From Kluyveromyces lactis (lineage: Eukaryota > Ascomycota > Saccharomycetes > Saccharomycetales > Saccharomycetaceae): a DNA stretch of 64,000 bases. The DNA lies in the NCBI RefSeq assembly GCF_000002515.2, contig NC_006039.1, forward strand, positions 1,364,001 through 1,428,000, given 5' to 3'. The notes beneath the pieces are model-generated. The model made no database searches. It saw only the letters and a list, made by a program, of their open reading frames with translations, and was not told where the DNA came from. The position numbers and the translations under genes were made by a program. How positions within the stretch are numbered: position 1 is the first letter of the stretch; every line of letters begins with the position of its first letter. Of the stretch, positions 53,101-61,868 are shown in pieces.

Positions 53101-54533
53101 TGAGAAAGGTGTGGAAATAATTCCTCTACTGTTGAATTGACAATTTCACGATGTCGTTCAGCTTTCTCGTGATATTGTCTCAAATTGTAGATAGGCGAGT
53201 TCTTCCACTCGTACATAGATTTGTCATATATCTCTAGTTGATTGTTCCATAGACTAAAATTGTAACCAGGTAGTGTAGACTCATTGGCATCTGTCAATCC
53301 AACTTTCTGCTCAGTGACAGATCCAAATCTAGTCGTAAACCCTTTTGCATCTAGTATATCTCTCATTCTAAAATACTCCTTACCGGAACCACCGAACTCA
53401 TTGTTTATTCTATTTTCAATATGTGCTATCTTTACAGGTGGACCTGTCTGTTGGTTAGGATTGAGGGCATCACGATGATCTTCTTCTAGAGTTCTTTTCA
53501 TAGTATTGTAAAAGCTGTTTTGTTGTATGGACATATCACTGCTTATCACCTGGTGGCTTGCTGCTTGCTTATGTTGTCTTTCATAAGCATCAAATTCAGA
53601 AAACACTTTAAGGTAGGCAGATCTTAAAGACGTTGATAAAGAGCTCATAATCCTTCCTGAGTATCCAAGTTCTCTTCCTATTTGGGCCCATAACTTTTTT
53701 TGGCAAACAGTGTCGAAGCCCCCTCTCAGTTGAACACAGGATCGTAGCCTGTGTAAATCTAACGTCCTCTTGTCTATACTTGGAATTTTGCCTAGTGTTG
53801 GATTTCCCTTTATATCTTTTTTTCCCTTATGAAAGCAGTATAAATCATGGTGGAGCTTGAGTCTTTTCTGTAGTTCTACATCATATGAGTTTGTATGCTG
53901 CTTTCTAGGCTTGAACCAAAAGTTCTCTGTGTCCAAATTAAAGGCATTGAAGGGTGAGTTATCACAATGATTAAAGTCAATCTTGACAGCACCGAATTGT
54001 TTGCCAAGTGGTTCCATTATTCTATAAAGTTCAAATGGCGTGGGAAAATCATCCGTGTTTCCCTTGACCGTGATAGTAGGGATCGATCCCTCTTGAACTG
54101 TATAATGAATTCCTGATATGGTACCCTCACTCACAACCCTGGCATTATTGATAACCTTTCCACAATGAATTTGGAGTGGATCGAAAGGTGCATTAGATCT
54201 CGTCCTGTGTTGCGTATACAAATATGGGTTGTGAGAGTTGTTATTTTGTGTGAAAGAAGTAGAGGCTGATTGACCGTCTATAACTTTCCTCGGAAGAGTC
54301 GTCTTGGAATGGTTGTTTTCAAACTGGTCGGGCACTGGGATTTTCGGTATCAGCGCTTCTGCGACTGAATTGGTAGTAAACTTATTTTTAGAAGTGGTAG
54401 AATGACTGGAGGTTTCTCCCTTATCTATTACGTGTTTTCTTTCGTCATTGGCGTACGATATGGTCGTTTGAGCTGGATTCAATAATAACGAAACAGAATT
54501 ACTTGGCAGTGAGGAAATCTGTTTATGCTCCAT
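50169..54533 (-). CDS. ECM5: JmjC/ARID/PHD chromatin protein Ecm5
   Basis: Subunit of the Snt2-Ecm5-Rpd3 complex that acts at stress and metabolic promoters; S. cerevisiae YMR176W is 1411 aa, this one 1454. Domains in order: JmjN (about 150-190), ARID (about 248-320), JmjC (about 545-640), a long helical PLU-1-like middle, and a C4HC3 PHD finger (about 1276-1325, FCRRGDNG through CCEICLHR). The JmjC iron-binding His is replaced: the HxE position reads A578-L-E in SGWALEDEF, so it is probably not a demethylase, as reported for Ecm5. The frame is open to 54632, but that codon is GTG and the first ATG is 54533 (MEHKQISSLPSN). Confidence 0.93.
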   Translation of the reverse strand: MEHKQISSLPSNSVSLLLNPAQTTISYANDERKHVIDKGETSSHSTTSKNKFTTNSVAEALIPKIPVPDQFENNHSKTTLPRKVIDGQSASTSFTQNNNSHNPYLYTQHRTRSNAPFDPLQIHCGKVINNARVVSEGTISGIHYTVQEGSIPTITVKGNTDDFPTPFELYRIMEPLGKQFGAVKIDFNHCDNSPFNAFNLDTENFWFKPRKQHTNSYDVELQKRLKLHHDLYCFHKGKKDIKGNPTLGKIPSIDKRTLDLHRLRSCVQLRGGFDTVCQKKLWAQIGRELGYSGRIMSSLSTSLRSAYLKVFSEFDAYERQHKQAASHQVISSDMSIQQNSFYNTMKRTLEEDHRDALNPNQQTGPPVKIAHIENRINNEFGGSGKEYFRMRDILDAKGFTTRFGSVTEQKVGLTDANESTLPGYNFSLWNNQLEIYDKSMYEWKNSPIYNLRQYHEKAERHREIVNSTVEELFPHLSHVGKEISLLDFERLYYTILKEESLSFDVDTGIDLPTIVHGSTFSTSKMASSDETKRLIDAWNLNTINLSEKSLLQYQDLDFGNLAGGKIDVGMMLSTSGWALEDEFLPLLDFSYLGSSKVWYFVPPQYRNSLEALFDDIRNKKEVKSSDQFEADFTESDFFQSFQETNFLDQHKTSRKRSINHMFLKNLVQDKHNSYTPNDFQISTSELSASHIRYFKVIQDPKTFIMKYPQVYSTSISSGFQISEKSLFAPEEWVNNIPDAELWRAENKLLPSILPFQFFVNIVESSNDRDLLKRVTPLLMNLIKDELHFRSLVPHHIPRVSNKFDPISDIDLSPCGGSKIVIANDFDCVTISVKQFLELEKKLIDLGDSKVELHEYYSESYLKGLISRFSNENLQTQTATDREPSLLRRIESLKAETNNDSKITFNELNRLLLTCEDGNNEEYLPLKEVIKESQRIMNECQDILERAEVFKSEKFHLEDSFAMRRLEVPHFDVTIDELNSVCRELNKSYVRIEIGDNVKILVSTFTKFQKEAQLNLDSDDLTQLKKIYANGLSLGVRSKYLEIYADKITKLQWLNVYENVFVNHTVIADDAKAENYSLTSMRSYLSLGVELFGDLRLTELETVADELKNGQSVMTLSRKLLADKTHRMKVTELEELVRKANSLLIPWGSSLKVHLETISKTITNARSILLPMQKRLSTNEAHISAFETAISAGNLTDTAILKNFDGSEDDKRLTQTEAIQSLEHPLYSKHMKSTKLWQQEFNKVFVTGKAGLKALLKKAGQCWDPTDLYSSTEENNNKYCFCRRGDNGNVMVQCEICSEWYHTSCINGGKWLLPEDDGTVFCCEICLHRTGNSPTGTISLDQIRMLVLQSGKLSILPERALILDLFELFKLSDTYFAEANQMMFTLEQSKMETTNTSLQELVKKVKFHLRKILGAGVTMPDITNRMTEYCRYSDELKTREILKSNIKIISGYPEK

Positions 54534-55381
54534 GACTAAGAGGAAGTAAATCGTTTCAATTTGTTGCAAAATCCTAGTCTTTGTACAAAATCGATTTGGA
54601 TTCCCATTGGTTGAGAAGGTCAAGCGAAACACTATCTTACTATGGCCAATAACTGAAAGTTCTTGATGTTATGTTTCACCTCATCCTCAAATTTCGCTTC
54701 GTATTGTAGCGCCAATTCATGTTGTCGAAATTAACATTGATATCACGTGGTATAAAAGACTTTTCGATATATGAGATAATGAGATGACGCTTGTATAATG
54801 ACTAATTTAGGAAGAAATGATGTCGTTCACAACCTCCACATAGGCTTAAAACCTTACGGGAGTTGCACATTTCTGGCAGGCTAAGTTTCGATGGTCTTTT
54901 TAGCATATAGAAGGATTATAGTAGTTATAAATTAAATATGTAGCATGCTCTGCTTATCCTTCTGAATATTGTGCAAACAATTGTACACTTAGCAAAAGTA
55001 CAATTTACCGTTTCCAAATTTTAAGGTTTTAACTTGTGTGACGGGTCATTTCTCCTGCAACTCCGAACTGTACTAGTCACGGTCTTTAAACAAAATTCAA
55101 ACCGGATATAGGAGCTTGTGAGATTATCATAGGCCCTTTATATGCAAGCTTCAAATCGTTTGCATGCCATTTCTTGTTTTCTATAAGCAAGGAACGTCAG
55201 TTTCTTAAGTATCGACACCGAAAACGTCAAAAAGACACAATGTGCTAGGTAAGAATAGAAGTATATAAGTGAGCATGATGCATTTTCCTCGCGCGGAAAA
55301 GAATCATTATACAAATTTCAGCTGTGTGGAGTTGTTGTCGTGGTTTGATCAATCCTTAGTAAGCATATGGTCCTGTAAGAT
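54534..55381. other. ECM5 promoter and upstream of 71-codon ORF
   Basis: 848 bases. It includes a CACGTGG box immediately followed by TATAAAAG (54743-54758) and, further right, TATATAAG (55262-55269) ahead of the small ORF. A 36-codon ORF (55275-55385) ends overlapping the next ATG. Confidence 0.45.
54743..54758. promoter_or_regulatory. Cbf1-type box with adjacent TATA-like element
   Basis: TCACGTGG directly followed by TATAAAAG, about 210 bases from the ECM5 start. The TATA reads on the plus strand, so which unit it serves is unclear. Confidence 0.4.
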
Positions 55382-55597
55382 ATGACAGAATTTCATGGAG
55401 TGACAGAGTCCGAAAACAATGAGGAAACTAGAATATACAATTTCGCAGACACTATGAGAAGATTATTAGCACTGCCTGACTATACCGCAAGGTATTTCCA
55501 TTTTTCAACTAGTGATACCCATAATAACAGTACAGAACCACAGGATCGCAATGAACAACAATCACATGTGCGTTGGAAAATCCAGAAATTACAATGA
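55382..55597 (+). CDS. Hypothetical 71-aa protein
   Basis: ATG-started ORF beginning MTEFHGVTESENNEETRIYN with an RRLLALPDYTARYFHF core and a polar tail. Codon use looks ordinary for a lowly expressed yeast gene, and a TATATAAG lies 113 bases upstream. S. cerevisiae has a small annotated ORF (YMR175W-A) in the matching interval by its name, but I do not recall its sequence and cannot claim homology. The preceding 36-codon ORF (55275-55385) overlaps its start by ATGA. It is hypothetical but better than most short frames here. Confidence 0.45.
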   Translation: MTEFHGVTESENNEETRIYNFADTMRRLLALPDYTARYFHFSTSDTHNNSTEPQDRNEQQSHVRWKIQKLQ

Positions 55598-55985
55598 TAT
55601 TGTCAAAACTGCTTCAGTTTGGCAATTAATGTTCAGCAGCTGAGGAAGTGAGCCCTAGTATAGACAATATTTCATTACTTTAATATAAAATCAGTCAAGT
55701 CATGATGTATATTTAAAATAATAGATATAAAATAAAAACGAACTACAAGGAACTTTGAGACCTTATCCCTTGAAAGGAATCGCTGGAGATAAAAAAAAAA
55801 AAAAGCAGCGAGAACTGCATGGTTACATTGTTCAACAATCCAACCATGCTGTTAAGAAAAAAACTCGTCGTTAAGGCAATAACATTTTAGATTCAAAATG
55901 AGAGCAGACTGCATCATAAAACAGCATTTTAAACTGAAATGTGTTGGTGAATATAAACTTTTCAAATCATTTCGTCATTTCTAAT
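55598..55985. other. Gap between 71-aa ORF and hydrophilin gene
   Basis: 388 bases, AT-rich, with an A-run at about 55790-55804. No gene seen. Confidence 0.4.
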
Positions 55986-56543
55986 TTACCAGTTATCATT
56001 AGAGAACTGGTTGTTTCTTTGACCACCGGTTGCCCCAGAACCGGGATTAGTTCTGGAAGTGTAGTCTTCAGTTCTTGCACCAGAAGGTGTGCCAGGAATA
56101 TGGGCATTTCCAGCTTTCTGACCAGAGAGACCTTGGCTACCTAGTCCACCTTGTTGTTGACGAGAGCCCTGGCTCGTTTCAAATCCCATTTGCTCGGAAG
56201 AGTACTTTTGACGTCCACCACTAGTGTTCGAACCCTGGTTGAAGTCGTCATCATATTCATCGTAGTGGTCTTTAGCTTGAGAGCTCATCTTATTCTTGGA
56301 TCTGGTTTGACGTCCACCACTTAGTTCATCATCATCGAATCTACCTGTAGATTCTTGCTGAGAACCTCTACCCATTGAACCCATTCCAGATTGTTGAGAT
56401 GGTTTGTTTGAGTATCCCATGTCGGTTTGACGACCGTGAGATTGTTGTTGAGAGTTTAATCTGTTTCCTTGTTCATCGACTCTTTGGTCATTGTTATCAT
56501 CACCGGTTAACTTGTCAGCGAATTTGTGTAGAATGTTAGACAT
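55986..56543 (-). CDS. GRE1: Stress hydrophilin Gre1/Sip18
   Basis: Small, very hydrophilic, Gly/Gln/Ser/Asn-rich protein (185 aa) of the Gre1/Sip18 family, induced by osmotic stress and desiccation and thought to protect cell components. The start MSNILHKFADKLTGDDNND matches Gre1 (MSNLLNKFADKLHG) and Sip18 (MSNMMNKFAEKL). It is a single copy for the duplicated pair YPL223C/YMR175W. The frame is open to 56594, and the upstream M (56594) would add a lysine/isoleucine-rich extension not seen in the family, so I use 56543. The upstream region has several CCCCT (STRE) motifs, as expected for an Msn2/4 target. Confidence 0.92.
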   Translation of the reverse strand: MSNILHKFADKLTGDDNNDQRVDEQGNRLNSQQQSHGRQTDMGYSNKPSQQSGMGSMGRGSQQESTGRFDDDELSGGRQTRSKNKMSSQAKDHYDEYDDDFNQGSNTSGGRQKYSSEQMGFETSQGSRQQQGGLGSQGLSGQKAGNAHIPGTPSGARTEDYTSRTNPGSGATGGQRNNQFSNDNW

Positions 56544-56779
56544 TTTGATATTATAGATGTTCTTGATATTGATTTTCTTGGACAGTGTGATCAATTGATA
56601 TAATTGAGTGTAGTATAACTCAAACCTTGATCAAGTTGGATTAGAAAGTAAATTCATAAAACACTGCTCTTTTATAAACTGATTTCTGATCCAGGTTTAT
56701 TCAAAATAGCAAACCTTCTGAGAACGATTTTGCTGGAGCATAGCATCTTACATTAATTGCCATTGATTAGGTAAGTACC

Positions 56780-56807
56780 CACTAAAGTTTTACGAAATGC
56801 TTTAGTG
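56780..56807. repeat. Inverted repeat CACTAAAG/CTTTAGTG
   Basis: Eight-bp perfect arms with a 12-base spacer, about 240 bases upstream of GRE1. It could be a dimer binding site or a small hairpin. Confidence 0.7.
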
Positions 56808-56939
56808 CCCGTGGTGATCCACATCATATTCTTAATTGATGTTCTCGTAAATTCAAGTTCTAGTTCATGGGCAATCAAAAAAGCAGCGAGTGATGTCGTA
56901 ATTTTACTCAAATACTAACAGTACCATGCTTCTCCGTTG

Positions 56940-57435
56940 CCCCTTGCGATGTGAAGTATTATTGGATTATATAACCCATAGTATAGCCTTCCTTTTTACA
57001 ACTCGGTTCAATAAACCACCCACTTTGTTCCAATAATTAGTTTGTCCCCTAAAAATGCTTGATCCGACAATACCTATTCTAGACATATCCCCCATCTACT
57101 ATGGAGATAATTAGCTCAAAAGAAAAACCTTCATTACCATGTCTCCATAAGCTTCTGCAGTTGTTAAATTAGTTCCTTAACTATTCCGCTCGGTATGCAA
57201 TGAAACTTCTTATTATGTCACATTGCTATTCTATTTAAAGATATATTGCTACTCGCGTTGGCACTGCCATCTACGCCCTGGAAACATTACTTGAAATTCG
57301 TAGCTTCAAGAAGCCTCCATACTGCCATTTTGTACCATGATTGAATTTTTGCATGTCACACAGTGACGAGCCTCATCTACTGGTGCCAATAGCAACCATA
57401 CCTCGTTTAAGGCAAAACTCAGAAACCAGGCCCCT
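56940..57435. promoter_or_regulatory. STRE-type CCCCT motifs upstream of GRE1
   Basis: CCCCT occurs at 56940-56944, 57046-57050 and 57431-57435, i.e. AGGGG on the GRE1 strand, 400 to 890 bases from its start. Msn2/Msn4 bind this pentamer (known). Single copies are common by chance; the cluster is suggestive. Confidence 0.4.
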
Positions 57436-57511
57436 TCTTAATCTTCCCTTAATTCTCTCTGAATTGAAATTTCATGTTGAGATGTTCTAGATTGTGTCTT
57501 ACATAAATATG

Positions 57512-57519
57512 TTACCCGG
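57512..57519 (+). promoter_or_regulatory. Reb1 site in TUB4 promoter
   Basis: Exact TTACCCGG 161 bases upstream of the TUB4 start. Confidence 0.65.
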
Positions 57520-57679
57520 ATCTGTTGATAGTTCGCGAAAACTGTAAACAAATACAAAACACAGGTTGGATCTGGGAAATCGCATTTAATAAAGCGGTGA
57601 CGTTATGTCGGATTGATTTTAGAATTTACGCCATCAGGTTGCTTTGCTTTGTCCGTAGCTTGGTGAGTTTTTTTTTGTG

Positions 57680-59089
57680 ATGACTGGTGAAGTAATTACT
57701 TTGCAAGTTGGCCAGTGCGGGAACCAAGTTGGGCGAGAGTTCTGGTCACAATTGGCGAAAGAGCATGGAATTGGACAAGATGGTCTAAGTTTGCAAGAAG
57801 ATTCTCCCACAGCCGTTAGAGAAGACCATCCAGTGACTTTTTTCAAACAAAACGATTCAAATCGGTACACTCCACGTGCATTACTTTTCGATTTAGAGCC
57901 CAGTATTATCAACGATATACGAAACAGTTTCCCAGGTTTTTTTAACGAAAGAAACGTTTGGGTGTCGCAGGATAATTTAGGAGCTGGTAATACATGGTCG
58001 ATAGGTTACGACTATGGTACAGAAAATCAAGACCAATTTATAAATATGATTGATAGAGAAATAGATGCGACAGAAAATTTTGAAGCGTTCCAATTGATCC
58101 ATTCAGTCGCTGGTGGTACAGGATCAGGTTTAGGATCGAATTTATTGGAGTTATTGGCCGATAGCTATCATAAGAAGCTCGTCACCACGTATTCAGTGTT
58201 CCCCAGCGATGAATCCGAAGTTGTGGTTCAACCATACAACACCATGCTTACTTTGAGGCGACTAATAGAAGATAGTGATGCGTCGGTGGTGTTTGATAAC
58301 AATGCGCTTTCAAATATTACGGCAAGAATTTTAAGGGATTCTAATGTCAGTTATGCACAATCGAATCAGGTGATATCGACTGTTATGTCTTCCATAACGA
58401 ATAGCATACGGTTCCCCAGTTATATGTTCAGTTCGCTACCAAGCATTTTCTCCACCATCGTACCCACGCCCGACATGCATTTCCTAGTTCCAAGCTTCAC
58501 CTCTTTCACCACCGATTTCATACCCGAGGCAAAAAATCTCAAGAGAAGTACAGGTTATGATGTAATACTAGATTTATTTGATGCCAACAATTCGATGGTT
58601 ACCCATTCTGCAGACGATCCTGTGTATATCGCCATATACTCTCTATTACAGGGATCGGTAGAACAATCAGATATTACCAGAGGTATCTTAAAGACTCAAA
58701 AAAGAGTTCAATTTGCCCCATGGTCGAAAAGCTCACTACACGTCAACATTGGTAAAAAATCGCCATACAACAAAACTTCTAACTCCGACTATGTGAGCGG
58801 GCTCATACTTTCGAATACCACGGCAGTGAATTCACTTCTTAAGAAAACATGCAATAGTTTCGATACGATTTTCAACAGAGGTGCTTTCTTACACAAGTTT
58901 CAAAATGGGAGAGTGTTTGAAAATGGTTGGGATGAATTTAAAGAAAGTCGTGAAGTCGTACAATCGGTAATTGACGAATACACATATGCTGCTCAGGATT
59001 CATACATTGATGATATTCTACTCGAAGAGAACATGCTAGTCGGTAATGATGATGGTGCAATGGACATCAATGACGACAATATCATATAA
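57680..59089 (+). CDS. TUB4: Gamma-tubulin Tub4
   Basis: Microtubule-nucleating tubulin of the spindle pole body, in the small gamma-tubulin complex with Spc97 and Spc98; 469 aa (S. cerevisiae 473). The N-terminal GTPase domain begins MTGEVITLQVGQCGNQVGRE, and the tubulin signature GGTGSG is at 145-150. The C-terminus is acidic (DDGAMDINDDN). The frame opens one codon earlier with GTG (57677); the ATG at 57680 is used. The S. cerevisiae neighbour ATG38 (YLR211C) is also nearby here, separated by LDB17. Confidence 0.96.
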   Translation: MTGEVITLQVGQCGNQVGREFWSQLAKEHGIGQDGLSLQEDSPTAVREDHPVTFFKQNDSNRYTPRALLFDLEPSIINDIRNSFPGFFNERNVWVSQDNLGAGNTWSIGYDYGTENQDQFINMIDREIDATENFEAFQLIHSVAGGTGSGLGSNLLELLADSYHKKLVTTYSVFPSDESEVVVQPYNTMLTLRRLIEDSDASVVFDNNALSNITARILRDSNVSYAQSNQVISTVMSSITNSIRFPSYMFSSLPSIFSTIVPTPDMHFLVPSFTSFTTDFIPEAKNLKRSTGYDVILDLFDANNSMVTHSADDPVYIAIYSLLQGSVEQSDITRGILKTQKRVQFAPWSKSSLHVNIGKKSPYNKTSNSDYVSGLILSNTTAVNSLLKKTCNSFDTIFNRGAFLHKFQNGRVFENGWDEFKESREVVQSVIDEYTYAAQDSYIDDILLEENMLVGNDDGAMDINDDNII

Positions 59090-59301
59090 ACATGGGTGAG
59101 AGCTTGCTAAAATCGCTTTACTATTTTTTACGAATTTCTGTGCCAATTTAATTATTTATTAATTGTGTATTTAATTAACGGATTGTAATGAGGAAATTAT
59201 GCAGCAGATCAGAGTTCTGCAGGCTTGTGAAGATTTTACTTTTTTTAGTATTAATAACAATTAATATTACCCTTTAATATTACATGCAATTGTCTCGATG
59301 C

Positions 59302-60756
59302 TCATACTTTAGCTATTGCTAGCTTTCGGTCACTTCCCTGCCTATGTCTAACCTTTCTGGATGGTGGAGGTGGGGGAGGAGTTTGTTGATTAGATTTATG
59401 ATTGATAGAGTCGGCAGAGTATGAGTTCTGTAAGTTACTATAGAGGTGAGGAGTAGTTGACATCACTGGCTCCAAAGGAGTGTTACTTGTAGACTTTTGA
59501 CTTATACTTGACCTTCTACTCTCTTCGCTGTCATTTTGATCGGATGAAAATTGGTTTTCTTGCTCGAGCCATTTGACTTCGTGTAGACATTTTGCTGCTA
59601 ACCTGGCGGTGGTCTTCTGTAGAGGGGTTGCCTTCTCAATAGAACAGAAATTATCTACATCAGAAAAGAATTTTAAAGTCGTAGAAATTTCACTTCTGTG
59701 ATACTTCGTGGCTGCTAGTTCCGTATTGTTCAACAATGGAGTTAGAACTCTTAAATATGTGTTTCTTAAAATTTCTTCGTTATCAGATATGTTGTTCAAG
59801 TTTCTCAATAGCACATCAACGAAAACATGCAAGTCATTCAAGTAAAAGAAATCCTTAGCCACTTTTAAATCTTTAGTCAATATTATATATATGACTTTGC
59901 AGATCATTATCAATAAAGAGGTGTCAGTTTCTCTATTAAATTTTAATAAAAGCAACCCAATGAAATCCTTGGACATGTTGTGGTTCAATAAAAACTCATA
60001 AGCCTTGTTTTCGATATCAAATTCGTACTGAAAAATCATATATTGTTCATTGAGGGCAAGTAGAAGCTTAAACTTGACATTGTTTAAAATGTCGTCAACA
60101 ACATCTGATCTTATGCTGCTGACGAGATAGTAAATAAAGAAATCATCAATCATTTGAATATTGGAAATCTGACATTTCGAGTACTTGAAGAATTGATACA
60201 TGATATCAATCAGTATAGTAGTCAAGTGTTTAATGTCTTCAATGATTTCAAGATTTGTGTCTTTTTTTGGATCTTCTTGGGCTTTGTCATGATATTCATT
60301 TGCCTGGTATGGGACACCAGTATATTCATCGCCGTACTTATTAAGATACGCAAAGTTGCTGTAAATATTGTTATAGAGAACTAGGAACCCCTGATTCTCT
60401 AGAATGATGTCCAATGCATTTAAGTCAACCTTACATTTGTAAAGAATGATATATGCAATAATTAATTTCAAGTTTAATTCCAAAAGATCGATAGACAATA
60501 AAGATAAGAGTTTTCTTAAACAGAAATCAGTTGTTTGTTGGAACATTGGAGACTCCACCAACATAAGACCTATTCTGTATAAATCCTGATCACATTTTAT
60601 AAGGCTAGAATAGTGATCAGCAGTGATCTTCACAAAAGACACTAAGGCAGAATTCACCTCAGATTCATTTCTGACATTCACTTCTGCCAGTAACTCTTCC
60701 AACTTCTCCCAAAACTCAACCAAAGTGACATCCTGTATTGTCATCGATGTAGCCAT
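59302..60756 (-). CDS. LDB17: Endocytic actin regulator Ldb17 (SPIN90-like)
   Basis: Ortholog of S. cerevisiae Ldb17 (YDL146W), an actin-patch protein that regulates actin dynamics during endocytosis and is related to human SPIN90; 484 aa (S. cerevisiae 491). The helical armadillo-like body occupies residues about 1-380, followed by a Ser-rich linker and a proline-rich SH3-binding motif TPPPPPPSRKVRHR at the C-terminus. RPN5 (YDL147W) and NOP14 (YDL148C) follow nearby, matching chromosome IV order. It converges with TUB4. Confidence 0.93.
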   Translation of the reverse strand: MATSMTIQDVTLVEFWEKLEELLAEVNVRNESEVNSALVSFVKITADHYSSLIKCDQDLYRIGLMLVESPMFQQTTDFCLRKLLSLLSIDLLELNLKLIIAYIILYKCKVDLNALDIILENQGFLVLYNNIYSNFAYLNKYGDEYTGVPYQANEYHDKAQEDPKKDTNLEIIEDIKHLTTILIDIMYQFFKYSKCQISNIQMIDDFFIYYLVSSIRSDVVDDILNNVKFKLLLALNEQYMIFQYEFDIENKAYEFLLNHNMSKDFIGLLLLKFNRETDTSLLIMICKVIYIILTKDLKVAKDFFYLNDLHVFVDVLLRNLNNISDNEEILRNTYLRVLTPLLNNTELAATKYHRSEISTTLKFFSDVDNFCSIEKATPLQKTTARLAAKCLHEVKWLEQENQFSSDQNDSEESRRSSISQKSTSNTPLEPVMSTTPHLYSNLQNSYSADSINHKSNQQTPPPPPPSRKVRHRQGSDRKLAIAKV

Positions 60757-61051
60757 GCTGTTGGAAGTGGCATATAGCTGTCAATGCTTAATATATTGTT
60801 TGTTAACCTGTTTTTATTAAAATTTCTCAAAAACAGGGTCTAATTTCAGTTCGCAACTTTATAATCTGTTTTTTGTTCTAACGCAATTAAGGATCTTCTT
60901 GACATGTTTTCAAGAGAGCAAATGTGACAGACAGTATTTTGGAGGAATGCCCTACGTTAAGGCACGCTTCATGTACAGCCAAACCTTTGAAGATTATTTT
61001 AAAATCACTTCTTTCCAACGATAATTATTCTTAAGAAATGGGACTATAAAG

Positions 61052-61749
61052 ATGACCACCGAGCTTAATAACGTATGATTCTCTTTTGCACTCAAAACCC
61101 TCGAATTAATCAAATGACTAACTGATATTTATGACGTTACTTCTTAATATTATAGGTTTACGAGACGATAGATGATGCAGAATCCTATATCAAGAGGAAT
61201 AAACTTAGTAGAGCCATTGAGCTTTTCGAAAATGCATCTAAACAACTTGATGCTATAAATTCCATGGAGAGTTTACCTGAAAACATACATAATGCCATAG
61301 TTTTACTGCGGGAAGACATCGATGCAAGAGTAAAAGAACTAGGAATGTTGCAAGAAGCTCAATCTACTTCTGAAAGTTCTGAGATCGGTAGCAATTCCAG
61401 TTTAAGTCGTTTTATGATGGATGGAAGTTTTTATCACAATGGCAATAGTCTGTTTCTAACTGACCCTCTATTATCGTCTATCACCAGTAAGTTAGAAAAT
61501 AACGTCATAAGATCCATAACGTCTAAACAAACTGATAAGGTGATCAAGAATGAGGTAGCACAGCAGTTTGCTCAATTTAGAAGAGAATTATCTGTATACG
61601 AACAGAAAAAGTCGAGAGATTATGAAGCCAAATCAGAACAGGTTATGAAGGAGAATAAAAAGCTTTTAAATCAAGTAAATCGATTAAAAGAGAGATGGGA
61701 TAGTCTAGTGGAAAGTGCAAAGCAGAAGAGGAATCAACAGCAAGCATAA
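61052..61749 (+). CDS. ATG38: Autophagy PI3-kinase subunit Atg38 (two exons)
   Basis: Ortholog of S. cerevisiae Atg38 (YLR211C), the linker subunit of PI3K complex I at the phagophore assembly site. Exon 1 is 61052-61072 (7 codons, MTTELNN), exon 2 is 61156-61749; joined they give 204 aa starting MTTELNNVYETIDDAESYIK, in line with the S. cerevisiae start (MSTLAEVYTIIEDAE), which is also interrupted by an intron. The N-terminal MIT-like helical domain is followed by a C-terminal coiled coil ending NRLKERWDSLVESAKQKRNQ, nearly identical to S. cerevisiae. Without splicing the frame would start only at the internal ATG 61264. It lies between LDB17 and RPN5, the interleaved order of a pre-duplication genome. 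Confidence 0.93.
61073..61155 (+). other. ATG38 intron
   Basis: 83-base intron starting GTATGA and ending TATTATAG. A TGACTAAC branch-like element (61115-61122) puts the branch A 34 bases from the 3' end. It removes exactly the bases needed to join MTTELNN to VYETIDDAE. The 5' site and branch box each differ from the yeast consensus (GTATGT, TACTAAC) by one base. Confidence 0.88.
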
Positions 61750-61868
61750 GTATGTATTGCTTTAAAGTATATCTTAATCGTTCTTGTTATTTTAATGCAC
61801 AATTTTTGATGATTTCGATTAACTATTTGAAGGGAGAAATTATATAGTACAAACAGACCTCCATTCCT

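Larger units (their letters stand above)
56544..57679. other. GRE1-TUB4 divergent promoter region
   Basis: 1.1 kb, also the junction between the XVI/XIII-type block and the XII/IV-type block. It holds an 8-bp-arm inverted repeat (56780-56807), CCCCT motifs (56940, 57046, 57431), a Reb1 site near TUB4 and a T-run (57669-57676). No gene recognised. Confidence 0.5.
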
